A stretch of DNA of 28,970 nt from QYOJ01 sp964642545 (GTDB taxonomy: Bacteria; Bacteroidota; Bacteroidia; Bacteroidales; FEN-979): assembly GCA_964642545.1 (NCBI GenBank), contig CAZXQU010000039.1, positions 1-28,970 of the forward strand, given 5' to 3'. Positions 6,300 through 14,699 of the stretch are shown one piece after another; the stretch's first letter is position 1; each line of letters begins with the position of its first letter. The translations under genes were made by a program, and so were the position numbers. The notes below the pieces were generated by a model. It did no database searches. It was not told where the DNA came from and worked only from the letters and a program-made list of their open reading frames with translations.

Positions 6300-8696
6300 A
6301 TGAAAACTTTACAACTTATTGCCTGTGCCCTGTTACTTGCATTTATTCTTCCGAAGTGTGCAAGCGGACAGGAGGACCAGACTGGAAAAACAGGAGAGAA
6401 GACCTATTATTATGGAGTAGAGATCAATGATGTCCTTTGTGGATATGTAAGATTCTCTTCTGTTGAGGAAGAACAGGAAGGAAAAACCATCGAGAAAACC
6501 GAATTTGAAGTGGTGATCAAACTATCCGTCCTGGGAGGAGGAGTTGATATGCTTATACATCAGTTCTACCTTTCCGATCCTGCCACGGAACAGTTTTTCT
6601 TCAATACAACCTCCATCGAGCAGGGGGATGTGAAGATGGATTTTTCTTCTGTTGTAACAGGAGATACGCTCTTCTTTGAATCGGTCTCAGGAGAGGATAA
6701 GAAAACTATCCCTCTGACACCTGACCTCATTCTGGAGGGGCCATTAACAACCACTCACATCGTGAAGGATTTTATCCATGGCGATATCAACGAAAAAACA
6801 TACTCCATCTATGATCCCGCCAGAGGCCAGATCTTTGAGAAAACCTACAAACGATTGAACGAAGAAGAGCTCATCCTGGCAGGAAATGCATACACATGCC
6901 TTGTTCTGAGCGAGTCAAATCCAGGCCTCGGGTTCACCGCAAAACAGTGGTTTGACATTGAATCAGGGCTGAACGTGCAAACCCATATCGCCAACAGAAA
7001 AATCTATCTGGCAGATCCTTCCGTTGTAAAAAATATCACCACGGCAAACCTGGATGATGTTCTCTTTGCAAAGGTTGGCACAAAGATCTCTAACGTCCAT
7101 GGTATTGAATACATGAAGGTAAGGGCAAAGATCAATTCTGCCGGAGAACAGATCACCCCGGAAAGCCTGAATCATGTGAGGCAATCTTTTTCGGGGAGCG
7201 TAACCGATAATTTTATCGACGGCATCTTTGAAATCAAAGCTGAAAAGTATGATGGCATAAATGCTCCTCCCTTCCCTCCTGATTTCAGCGGAGAGGCAGG
7301 ACTGGCAGATTACCTCAAACATGAGAACCTTATCGAAGCGAACGAGCCTGTTCTTATAGCAAAAGCGCAGGAGATCACAACAGGAGCTAAAGATTCCTGG
7401 GAAGCTGCAGTTCGGCTTAGCAAGTGGGTTGCCGAGGAGATTGAAGGCACAGTTCCGGGTGGCACGTCAGCAATCAACACTTACAAAATCCGCCAGGGAG
7501 AGTGCGGATCACACTCTCGATTATTGGCCGCCTTTTGCAGGGCAGTTGGCATTCCTGCCCGTCTGGCTGCCGGATGCATGTACTCTTCATTGTATGGAGG
7601 CAGTTTCGGTCAACATGCCTGGACAGAGGTCTATATGGGTGAAGCGGGTTGGATTCCGGTCGATGCCACCGCCTTTGAAATCGATTTCATCGATGCAGGC
7701 CACATTCGTCTTGGGACTGGAACCTCTTTCAACCCCGAAGAGATGGAGATTCTGGAGTACAGAATGACAGGAGGGAATACAGATTCAACAGCGAATGCTA
7801 TCCCGGCAGGATACCAGCCCTATCTCGGAAAATATACCGACCTGACCAGAAACAGAGTATTTACTGTGGTGTTTGAGCACGATGGCATTGGTGTTGATAT
7901 CCCCGGCCAGATGGTCCTGGCACTCAATGAGCCGGATGAAGAGGGTCTCTGGTATCCAAAACTGACCCGTCAGCTCTATTTCCAGTTTCCAAAAAACACA
8001 GTAGGGCATGTAGAGAAATTGCTTGTCACCCAACTGGTTCCGATTCCACGAAAATCATCCCTCGACAGCCTCTCTTCTGATATTCCGGAAGAACTCCTCC
8101 CCTACATTGGTGTATACGACCTGGCCCAGGCAAAACTTTCACTGGATGTCACCTATGAAGATGGAGGATTGGCAATTCCCGATCTGGTTGGCAGAACGAA
8201 AAATCGCATCCTTCTTAAACAAGAAGGCGATAGCTGGAAATCCACTGATGCTAAATATACTATCAGGTTTGAGACCAATGATGAAGGGAACGTGACACAG
8301 ATGGTTATTGCCATCATGTTTGAATTTCACCGGGGTGAGCCTGCTGCTTTTATCATTGAGAAAATCATTGAAAAGGAAGGAATAGAAGCCGGTATAACAA
8401 GGTATGCTGAACTGAAAGCAGAAAACCGGGGAGAGTATATTTTCAAAGAGGGGCTGTTGAATGCACTTGGATACAAGTTGCTCAACCAGGAGAAGGTCAC
8501 CGAAGCGATTGAGATCTTCAAACTGAACGCAGAGGAACACCCCGGCTCCTTCAATGTTTATGACTCTCTGGGTGAAGCCTACATGAAAAACGGCCAAAAG
8601 GAGTTGGCAACTGAGAATTACCAAAAATCTATAGGAATAAACCCTGATAACGAGACTGGGAAAAAGATGCTTGAACAAATAGAGTCAGTCGAGTAA
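6300..8696 (+). CDS. Exported transglutaminase-fold protein with beta-barrel and TPR C-terminal modules
   Basis: This 798-residue protein has a signal peptide (about 1-23). The N-terminal region (about 30-270) is beta-rich, with GVEINDVLCGYVRFSS. The transglutaminase-like core (about 370-470) keeps a full Cys-His-Asp triad: Cys402 in GECGSHSR, His439 in GQHAWTEVY and Asp455 in PVDAT. Two DUF3471-like beta modules follow (starting near 504 at YLGKY and near 600 at YIGVY), and a TPR segment (about 710-798; DSLGEAYMKNGQKELA). Such folds act as cysteine peptidases or amidases more often than as true cross-linkers. The N-terminal and core regions are paralogous to the next gene; the C-terminal modules are not shared. 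It probably works in the periplasm or at the cell surface; the substrate is unknown. Confidence 0.85.
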   Translation: MKTLQLIACALLLAFILPKCASGQEDQTGKTGEKTYYYGVEINDVLCGYVRFSSVEEEQEGKTIEKTEFEVVIKLSVLGGGVDMLIHQFYLSDPATEQFFFNTTSIEQGDVKMDFSSVVTGDTLFFESVSGEDKKTIPLTPDLILEGPLTTTHIVKDFIHGDINEKTYSIYDPARGQIFEKTYKRLNEEELILAGNAYTCLVLSESNPGLGFTAKQWFDIESGLNVQTHIANRKIYLADPSVVKNITTANLDDVLFAKVGTKISNVHGIEYMKVRAKINSAGEQITPESLNHVRQSFSGSVTDNFIDGIFEIKAEKYDGINAPPFPPDFSGEAGLADYLKHENLIEANEPVLIAKAQEITTGAKDSWEAAVRLSKWVAEEIEGTVPGGTSAINTYKIRQGECGSHSRLLAAFCRAVGIPARLAAGCMYSSLYGGSFGQHAWTEVYMGEAGWIPVDATAFEIDFIDAGHIRLGTGTSFNPEEMEILEYRMTGGNTDSTANAIPAGYQPYLGKYTDLTRNRVFTVVFEHDGIGVDIPGQMVLALNEPDEEGLWYPKLTRQLYFQFPKNTVGHVEKLLVTQLVPIPRKSSLDSLSSDIPEELLPYIGVYDLAQAKLSLDVTYEDGGLAIPDLVGRTKNRILLKQEGDSWKSTDAKYTIRFETNDEGNVTQMVIAIMFEFHRGEPAAFIIEKIIEKEGIEAGITRYAELKAENRGEYIFKEGLLNALGYKLLNQEKVTEAIEIFKLNAEEHPGSFNVYDSLGEAYMKNGQKELATENYQKSIGINPDNETGKKMLEQIESVE

Positions 8697-8720
8697 ATAT
8701 TCCCTAAAAATAATGATTAT

Positions 8721-10244
8721 ATGAAAGTAGGACAGCTAATTGCCACTATTCTCCTCCTCTCGGTTACCTGCTTGCTGATCGCCTGCAATCATTCAGAAAA
8801 ACCCGAAGTCAAGCGTGTCATCGATCCAGGGTTAAGGCTATTTTTTGCCATCGAAATGAATGGACAGGTTTGCGGGTACAAAGAGATGCATCTTGAAAGG
8901 GTATTGACTGCCGCAGGGGAGATGAACCTGCTCACTGAGAAAATGAATTTCAGGATGAATCTGATGGGAAAACAGGTGTTCACAAAAGGGGCCATTGACT
9001 GGTTTTTCGACACAACGATGCAGCATCTGACATACAGCAGTGTATCGATCGACCAGGGGAACCTGCACATCCGCAGCAGTCTGGGCATCACAGGCGACAC
9101 GGTTAGGATCAAAAGCAGCTCAGACAACCGGGATGAACTTATCATTCTGGCACCCGACGTCAGGTTCGAAAACAACCTCTACCGGAAATATCTCCTTTCT
9201 GAACTCCCTCAAGATACCTCCGCTTCGCTGAATGTTCAGATGTTCAATGAAATGAAGGGAAGGACGGATAATAAGACCTATCAATGGGCAGGAAGAGATA
9301 CACTGTGGCTGGCTGAGAATCAATACCAAACCATTCGGGTTGAAGAGATCAACCAAACAACAGGTGAATACAGTGAACTATGGCTAGAAGAGAACACGGG
9401 GCTAATCGTACAGGCCATATTGTACACCTCCAACTTCAAATTCTATCTTGCCGACAGGGATATCCCCAACCGTCTGGTTTCTGCACGCGTAGATGATATC
9501 CTCTTTTACCAGGTCGATACGATCATACCGGATTTCAAAAACCTCTCCCGGATGAAAGTTAAAGCGGTAATCAACTCATCCGGAGAGTTGCTTTCAGTGA
9601 AGAATCTGAACTACCCCGGACAAAAATTCACCGGAACCGTGGATAAGAATATCATCAGTGGAATCTTTGAGGTTTCTCATCCGAGGTATGATGGTAAAAA
9701 TGCACCGGGATTTCCGTATGATTTTCCGCTGGACTCCGCCCTTCAAAACTACCTGAAGCCCGAATTTCTTATTGAATCAGAAGATCCAAAGATAAGAAAG
9801 AAAGCCGAAGAGATTGTAGGGAATGACGTAAGCGATTCGTGGGAAGTTGTTAAAAAACTGAGCTTCTGGGTGGGGACTTACATTGAAGATGCCATTCCCG
9901 GAGGAGGTTCCGCCATCGGGACGCTGAATATAATGAAGGGCGAGTGTGGCGGTCATTCGCGCCTGCTGGCCGCATTCTGTCGTTCCGTCGGCATCCCGGC
10001 CCGGTTATCCATTGGCTGCATGTATGTCCCCGACAAGGGAGGGTTCTTTGGTCAACATGCCTGGACTGAGGTTTATATGGGAGAAGCCGGCTGGATCCCT
10101 GTGGATGCCACCATCGATGAGTTTGACTACATCGACTCGGGACACATACGGTTGGGAGAAGAGACCTCATTTCATCCGAAGGAGATTGAGATCCTCGAGT
10201 ATAGTACAGGGTCCGGAAACACATCTTCATCAGGGCATAAGTAG
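8721..10244 (+). CDS. Transglutaminase-fold lipoprotein (paralogue of the upstream gene)
   Basis: This 507-residue lipoprotein has the lipobox LIAC with Cys22. Its N-terminal region (about 38-270) and transglutaminase core parallel the upstream protein closely: ECGxHSRLLAAFCRxVGIPARL, FGQHAWTEVYMGEAGWIPVDAT and SGHIRLGxxTSF-type motifs are almost identical. The triad is Cys409, His446 and Asp462. It ends soon after the core and lacks the beta and TPR modules of its partner. The gap to the upstream stop is 24 bases, and the membrane-protein gene follows after 32 bases. The two probably arose by duplication and then divided roles, one membrane-anchored by lipid and one with added binding modules. 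Confidence 0.87.
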   Translation: MKVGQLIATILLLSVTCLLIACNHSEKPEVKRVIDPGLRLFFAIEMNGQVCGYKEMHLERVLTAAGEMNLLTEKMNFRMNLMGKQVFTKGAIDWFFDTTMQHLTYSSVSIDQGNLHIRSSLGITGDTVRIKSSSDNRDELIILAPDVRFENNLYRKYLLSELPQDTSASLNVQMFNEMKGRTDNKTYQWAGRDTLWLAENQYQTIRVEEINQTTGEYSELWLEENTGLIVQAILYTSNFKFYLADRDIPNRLVSARVDDILFYQVDTIIPDFKNLSRMKVKAVINSSGELLSVKNLNYPGQKFTGTVDKNIISGIFEVSHPRYDGKNAPGFPYDFPLDSALQNYLKPEFLIESEDPKIRKKAEEIVGNDVSDSWEVVKKLSFWVGTYIEDAIPGGGSAIGTLNIMKGECGGHSRLLAAFCRSVGIPARLSIGCMYVPDKGGFFGQHAWTEVYMGEAGWIPVDATIDEFDYIDSGHIRLGEETSFHPKEIEILEYSTGSGNTSSSGHK

Positions 10245-10276
10245 TAAGATAGTCTATTCAGATAAAAAGATATACC

Positions 10277-11095
10277 ATGTATTATCCAAATAAATTAAGG
10301 TCCGGGACCAAGTTTACTGCACTTATTCCTGCACTTATAATGTTAACACTATTTGCTTTTGCAGTCGTTTTGTTCGATATCCGTGGAGGATTGGCGGTCA
10401 TGTTCGTCAGTTTCACCCTCTTCTCCGTTTTCTCTTTTTTCCTCTACCTGCGCACACACAACTCAAGTTTTCTGGCTGGTAGCCTGATGCAACTTCTGTT
10501 CGGGTTATACTTTGCCTCTGTGCCCAGAGGAATATTTCCCTTCCCGGATGAGAGAATGGCCTGGTTTCTATATCTCTGCGGCATCGTCATCGGTGTATGG
10601 ATGGTGATACTGGTGGTAGGTAAACGAAAGAATAAATTTAAGGGACGGGAGGTGTTTGAACTTGCTGCCCGTGCCACTGAACTCTCGGCTGACGGCTTCA
10701 CAGACAGGCCACGACCGGCCGGAAAATCAACCTACACCAGGGATGAATTGATGGGATTCGCAGAGTATATTCGCAGGAACCTGATTGCGCTTCCATACAG
10801 GGAAGAGGACCGGGTAGTGTTCGTCCCGATAAGAATGGGAGATGAGTATCACTTCAACTTCAGTCCGGATAGCTTCAGGCAGGGCCGGACCTGGATCGCT
10901 TTAGACTTTCACGGAAACGTCACAGTAAGTATGTCAAAAAGCGATTACCTGGCCTACAAGGAGGAGTTATCGTTCGATCAACTTTGCAGTAACCTGGGAC
11001 AACTCTTCATCAAATTCATGGAGTACTACAAAAAAGGGGAAGAGGAACGAATTGTCTATCAGTTGAATGAATTGAAATTAAGTCAGTGGATGTGA
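10277..11095 (+). CDS. Uncharacterised four-helix membrane protein with C-terminal cytosolic domain (paralogue 2)
   Basis: This 272-residue protein has four hydrophobic segments (about 15-35, 38-57, 63-85 and 93-115) and a soluble domain of about 150 residues. The soluble domain repeats the landmarks of the protein at 5233-6045: ADGFTDRPRPAG, RDELMGFAEYI, VSMSKSDY and QLCSNLGQLFIKFMEYYKKG. The membrane part is more diverged. Its TGA stop overlaps the ATG of the winged-helix gene (TGATG), so translation of the two is coupled. A membrane protein directly coupled to a DNA-binding-type protein suggests signal relay, but this is inference. Confidence 0.82.
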   Translation: MYYPNKLRSGTKFTALIPALIMLTLFAFAVVLFDIRGGLAVMFVSFTLFSVFSFFLYLRTHNSSFLAGSLMQLLFGLYFASVPRGIFPFPDERMAWFLYLCGIVIGVWMVILVVGKRKNKFKGREVFELAARATELSADGFTDRPRPAGKSTYTRDELMGFAEYIRRNLIALPYREEDRVVFVPIRMGDEYHFNFSPDSFRQGRTWIALDFHGNVTVSMSKSDYLAYKEELSFDQLCSNLGQLFIKFMEYYKKGEEERIVYQLNELKLSQWM

Positions 11096-11694
11096 TGAAC
11101 TTCCAGCAAGCTGCCATATTGGGTTATTATATCTCGAAAGACTATGCCGAAGATCTCTTCCGGCTGCTGGCTACCTATCAGAGCATCTCTGCTTCTGAGG
11201 CTGCATCGAGGTTGGAGGTGCATATCAAAACGGCACAGGACTTCCTGGAGGCGATGAATGACCTGGGATTCCTGGAAAAGGAAGAGGTCTATGAAAAGAA
11301 ACGTCCCTACTTCCGGTATAAGCTAAAAGTAAAGAGAATCTCCATGGAGATCGATCTGACTCCCTTATTCCCCAAAACAACCACTGACGATCGCACCCAA
11401 CTACGGATCAGGGAGCGTAAAAATGCAGGCGCGCGATTTACCACTGCACGGAACAATCAATATATCAGTAATGTGGTTATCTGGATCGGACAAGGGAGAG
11501 AACGAACAGAACGTAGAATTAACCTGACCAACCCACAGGGACAATTCCTCTTCCACCTCCCCTTCCCCAGTGCCGATTTTCTCTCCGTTCAGGAGATCAT
11601 GAACAAAGCAGAGGTAGACCCTTCGAACCAGTCGGAAATACTTGATATCGCTGACACGCTTATTGAATATGGGATTATTGAAGTAAGTGATTAG
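11095..11694 (+). CDS. Winged-helix protein translationally coupled to the membrane protein
   Basis: The ATG at 11095 (199 residues) overlaps the upstream stop as TGATG; an upstream GTG at 11086 is possible but less likely. Residues about 15-75 form a winged-helix domain (FRLLATYQSISASEAASRLE, HIKTAQDFLEAMNDLGFLEK, then a wing KRPYFRYKLK). The C-terminal ~45 residues (SVQEIMNKAEVDPSNQ to DTLIEYGIIEVSD) look like a second helical unit of the same type. The middle holds a basic stretch (RERKNAGARFTTARNNQY) and predicted beta strands. No signal peptide is present, so it is cytosolic. I cannot name the family. It may regulate the cluster or bind its membrane partners. Confidence 0.78.
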   Translation: MNFQQAAILGYYISKDYAEDLFRLLATYQSISASEAASRLEVHIKTAQDFLEAMNDLGFLEKEEVYEKKRPYFRYKLKVKRISMEIDLTPLFPKTTTDDRTQLRIRERKNAGARFTTARNNQYISNVVIWIGQGRERTERRINLTNPQGQFLFHLPFPSADFLSVQEIMNKAEVDPSNQSEILDIADTLIEYGIIEVSD

Positions 11695-11753
11695 GAAAAT
11701 AATAATAATTATTATAAGAAGAAAAAGAAGAACAAACATTGACACACTGAATT

Positions 11754-12635
11754 ATGAAAACAACAAACATTTTACGCGTAATTATTCCGGTAGGGATAGT
11801 ACTCACAGCAATCTTTTTCCTGGCCGGATGTGCTTCAAAAAAGAACATCTGGGGTGATACAAAAAAAGGTTTGGTCCTCAACTACCGTATGATTGAAGGG
11901 ACCCCTTATACCTACAATGTGAAATCTGATGTTAATCAGGAGATGGAGATCAATCAACAAAAATTGTCGGTGATCATGAACAGTATTCAGGAATATACGT
12001 TCACTTCGGAATCATCAGCTGCTGATCCCCTTCAACTCAACGTTACCATCGACACCATGGCACTCTTTATCAAGTCCCCCATGAAGGAGATGGAACCCGG
12101 CATGGCAAATGTCATTGGGAAAAGTCTTGTAATGAAGCTGTCCTCCAGCGGTTACGAATCAAACCTGGAGGGAGCAAAAGAGATTACATATGACATCGGA
12201 CCTGAAACCCGTAACCTGGGATCGGAATTCCAGGGATTCTTTCCCAACCTACCCTCCAATCCAATCCAACCTGGCGACACATGGAGTTATCAGGACACAA
12301 TCATGGAAGAGTCAGGAGGAAATTGGCTGGGTATCTATGCCAACAACAGCGCAACACTGATTGGTTATGAATCCCTGGGGGAGAGGGAGTGTGCCCATAT
12401 TACAATCGTTAATACAGGAACCATACATGGAAAAGGGTCAACCCAGGGAGTCGATACTGAGACTACCGGAGATTTTTCCGGGACCGACCAAATCTGGTTT
12501 GATTACAAGGAGGGAGTTCTTATTAAAATCGTATCAAAAGGAAGTGCCAAAACGCAAACACAAACTTCCGGTGAACGCCAGATGATCATCCCCGCAACAC
12601 GCGACATGACGAAGACTGTTATACTAGCGGACTAG
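11754..12635 (+). CDS. DUF6263-like lipoprotein
   Basis: This 293-residue lipoprotein has a long hydrophobic signal and the lipobox LAGC with Cys26, followed by ASKKN. The mature part is beta-rich and resembles DUF6263-type proteins: LNYRMIEGTPYTYNVKSD at the start, PIQPGDTWSYQDTI in the middle and TTGDFSGTDQIWFDYKEGVLIK near the end. No catalytic motif is seen. It lies 59 bases after the winged-helix gene, separated by an A/T-rich palindrome (11702-11715), so it is either the last gene of the cluster or has its own promoter. A substrate- or partner-binding role in the envelope is possible, but nothing in the sequence shows it. Confidence 0.75.
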   Translation: MKTTNILRVIIPVGIVLTAIFFLAGCASKKNIWGDTKKGLVLNYRMIEGTPYTYNVKSDVNQEMEINQQKLSVIMNSIQEYTFTSESSAADPLQLNVTIDTMALFIKSPMKEMEPGMANVIGKSLVMKLSSSGYESNLEGAKEITYDIGPETRNLGSEFQGFFPNLPSNPIQPGDTWSYQDTIMEESGGNWLGIYANNSATLIGYESLGERECAHITIVNTGTIHGKGSTQGVDTETTGDFSGTDQIWFDYKEGVLIKIVSKGSAKTQTQTSGERQMIIPATRDMTKTVILAD

Positions 12636-12646
12636 CTTACAAGCGA

Positions 12647-12697
12647 ACCAGTGATCCAGTGATCCAGTCATCCAGTCATCTAGCAATCCAGTTATCC
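12647..12697. repeat. Degenerate 8-base tandem repeat (GATCCAGT type)
   Basis: Six units in register (GATCCAGT, GATCCAGT, CATCCAGT, CATCTAGC, AATCCAGT, TATCCTTA) occupy the gap between the DUF6263-like gene and the DsrE-like gene. They run directly into the -7 box of the latter. Confidence 0.85.
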
Positions 12698-12698
12698 T

Positions 12699-12706
12699 TA
12701 TCTTTG
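12699..12706 (+). promoter_or_regulatory. Putative -7 box (TATCTTTG) of the DsrE-like gene
   Basis: TATCTTTG matches TAnnTTTG and lies 26 bases before the ATG. No TTG is found 19-21 bases upstream; the 8-base repeat tract occupies that place. Confidence 0.5.
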
Positions 12707-12732
12707 TACGAGATTACAACTAAACCTCAATC

Positions 12733-13080
12733 ATGGAAGAGAAGAAGAAAACCCTGCATATCCTCTGGACGACAGGCGAGAAAGATGTCGCCATCCGAAT
12801 GGTGTTTCAATACCTGATGAATGCAAAAGCTAATGGTTGGTGGGACGAGATCAACCTGGTCATCTGGGGACCATCGGCGAAGTTGTCTGCTGAAGATGAA
12901 GATATCCAGGATGAGATCCGGATGTGTCTCGATAGCGGGATAACTGTTCAGGCTTGCAAGGCATGTACTGACTCATATGACGTTACCAAAAAGATAATCC
13001 GTCTCGGAGTCAATGTCAGGATGATGGGAGAATCGTTTACAGATTACCTGCACGGTCCGGATACAGTGGTTACATTCTAG
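12733..13080 (+). CDS. DsrE/DsrF-like family protein
   Basis: This 115-residue cytosolic protein has the DsrE-type alpha/beta fold: an opening strand LHILWTTGEKDVAIRMVFQYL, then INLVIWGPSAK, and a cysteine-bearing segment GITVQACKACTDSYDV with Cys75 and Cys78. The final element is RMMGESFTDYLHGPDTVVTF. Family members carry or transfer sulfur, or act as small redox-linked proteins; Cys75 sits where the active cysteine of DsrE/TusD-like proteins is often found. The gene stands alone, with its own putative -7 box and a hairpin directly after its stop. Confidence 0.85.
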   Translation: MEEKKKTLHILWTTGEKDVAIRMVFQYLMNAKANGWWDEINLVIWGPSAKLSAEDEDIQDEIRMCLDSGITVQACKACTDSYDVTKKIIRLGVNVRMMGESFTDYLHGPDTVVTF

Positions 13081-13109
13081 TAGGGGCAGGTTTGGAACCC
13101 GCCCCTACT
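13079..13109. terminator. Bidirectional hairpin (GTAGGGGC family)
   Basis: AGTAGGGGCAGGTT (13079-13092), a TGG loop and AACCCGCCCCTACT (13096-13109) form a 14-base stem with one mismatch. It sits between two convergent genes and starts within the stop codon of the DsrE-like gene. It lacks a long T run but probably serves as a terminator for both. Confidence 0.7.
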
Positions 13110-14630
13110 TTACTGGTTCAACCACTCCACATACCCCTCAATATCCAGCCCCTTGCCAGTGAATCGGCCCAGCCGCTCCTGCCAATGGTAGTATTCCCCA
13201 TCTTTGTAAAAATACTCCTGCATCAGAGAGGCGGTTTCGGGATTGAATATATAGTCGTCTCCCAGCCTCTTCCTGAGCTCATTGTGGATCTGCCACTGGA
13301 TTACCTCTGCAAACAAGTAATTGTGGTTGTAGACGGGGTACGAGACATACATGGAGTTAGCAATTTCGTGGGGTCGGGATGAGGGTTTGTCGACCAGCAA
13401 ATAGCGTTTCAGCAACTGGGTGCGCAGGGAGTCGACATCCAGACCTGGATTGTTGAATATCTCAAGCTCCAGCCACACATTGTACAACCAAAAACGGATG
13501 TTGACCGGAGAGTATTTCTTGTATGCGGCATTCTTGTCAGCAATCTCATTATCTGTCAGATCTGTATATTTTTTCATCCATTCCGGAGTCTGCAGGATGC
13601 CGGCCGACCACTCAGCAAGCCCTTCAGCCATGATGGGACTGGTTCCTCCTGCAACCCACTCATATCCTTTGAGCACGGGGGATGGAATCTGTGTGTAGAC
13701 GCAGGCCAGGCCATGCCCTACCTCATGAAAGATGGTGGAGATACCTACACTCGGATTGACCACAAGCTTGAAATTGTCGGGAATCCGAACGGCAATGCCC
13801 TGCCCTCCCATGGGTGGTGGGAGCATCATCTCCCGGTGAAGGATGGGCAACTCTTCATACTTCATTCCCAATCCGTTGAGTGTTGAAGAGAGAATCTCCT
13901 GCCGTTCTTCTTTTGGAGGTTCCGGAGGCCCACACTGGAAGAAATTAAAGTAGATCCGGAATATATCCTGGATGCCAACCTCCTCGATGTCGTTCTTCTC
14001 TTTCATCTCCTCAACCATCGCGCGATAAGGTTTAATAGTCAGCGTATCGATCACACCCAGCCAGTTCTGAAGCGCCACAGGCTGGATTCCGTTGACCATC
14101 AGTACCAGTTCGGTATAACCAGGAAAGCCCATTGTCTTGGCCCAAGTTTTCCGCTTCGCAAGCAGTTCAATGGCCATCTTTTCAAGCTCTTCCGATGAGG
14201 GTTTTCCCTTTACTGTATCCGAAGCAACCAACCATTTCTCAAGTTCCGATTGAAGATTGCAGACTTCCGGAATGTTGTTTACCATTGAAGCCGCCAGAAT
14301 ATTATGCCACTGAATCAGGCGTCGAAACAACATAGTATCAGTAATTTCGGTCTGTTTTGGCATCCAGTAGCGAAAGACAGACTCCATACTATCCTTCTCA
14401 ACAAATTTTCGTCCCTTTAACTCTTCAAGCTTCCCATAGTCACTTAAAACACCGGAATAATAATCGTAATAGGCATCACCCAGCGCTACAGAGTAATCTT
14501 CAAAGAGAAGATCCTGGCGATCCAGGAAATACCTAACCTGATTGATATCTTCGTACCATATAGTTTGCTGGGCTAGAAGACTCGAAAAGCAACCGGCAAG
14601 GATAACTACAACCAAAATAGATCTTTTCAT
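13110..14630 (-). CDS. Exported gluzincin zinc metallopeptidase (M2/M3-like)
   Basis: The start at 14630 was chosen because MKRSILVVVILAGCFSSLLAQ is a proper export signal; eight extra residues are possible upstream. It gives 506 residues. The zinc motif HEVGH (His302, Glu303, His306) lies in STIFHEVGHGLA, and a third zinc ligand is expected in MAEGLAEW (Glu336 or Glu340). The mostly helical remainder fits the clan MA oligopeptidases (M2 angiotensin-converting-enzyme-like or M3), but I cannot decide the family. LAGC could act as a lipobox (Cys14), or signal peptidase I could cut after LLAQ. A role in degrading peptides in the periplasm is likely. Confidence 0.85.
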   Translation of the reverse strand: MKRSILVVVILAGCFSSLLAQQTIWYEDINQVRYFLDRQDLLFEDYSVALGDAYYDYYSGVLSDYGKLEELKGRKFVEKDSMESVFRYWMPKQTEITDTMLFRRLIQWHNILAASMVNNIPEVCNLQSELEKWLVASDTVKGKPSSEELEKMAIELLAKRKTWAKTMGFPGYTELVLMVNGIQPVALQNWLGVIDTLTIKPYRAMVEEMKEKNDIEEVGIQDIFRIYFNFFQCGPPEPPKEERQEILSSTLNGLGMKYEELPILHREMMLPPPMGGQGIAVRIPDNFKLVVNPSVGISTIFHEVGHGLACVYTQIPSPVLKGYEWVAGGTSPIMAEGLAEWSAGILQTPEWMKKYTDLTDNEIADKNAAYKKYSPVNIRFWLYNVWLELEIFNNPGLDVDSLRTQLLKRYLLVDKPSSRPHEIANSMYVSYPVYNHNYLFAEVIQWQIHNELRKRLGDDYIFNPETASLMQEYFYKDGEYYHWQERLGRFTGKGLDIEGYVEWLNQ

Positions 14631-14699
14631 AAGATGTAAGAGATTAAGATTCAACTCCTACAAATATGCAGATAAAAACGTGAAAGGGAAAACAAATTC

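Noticed and set aside
11702..11715. AT-only palindrome ATAATAATTATTAT as a terminator or operator
   Set aside because: It has no G or C pairs and lies in an A/T-rich gap, so the symmetry may be chance.
13079..13109. Integrase attachment site
   Set aside because: The symmetric hairpin between convergent genes is better explained as a terminator or dispersed palindrome. No integrase or tRNA gene is present.
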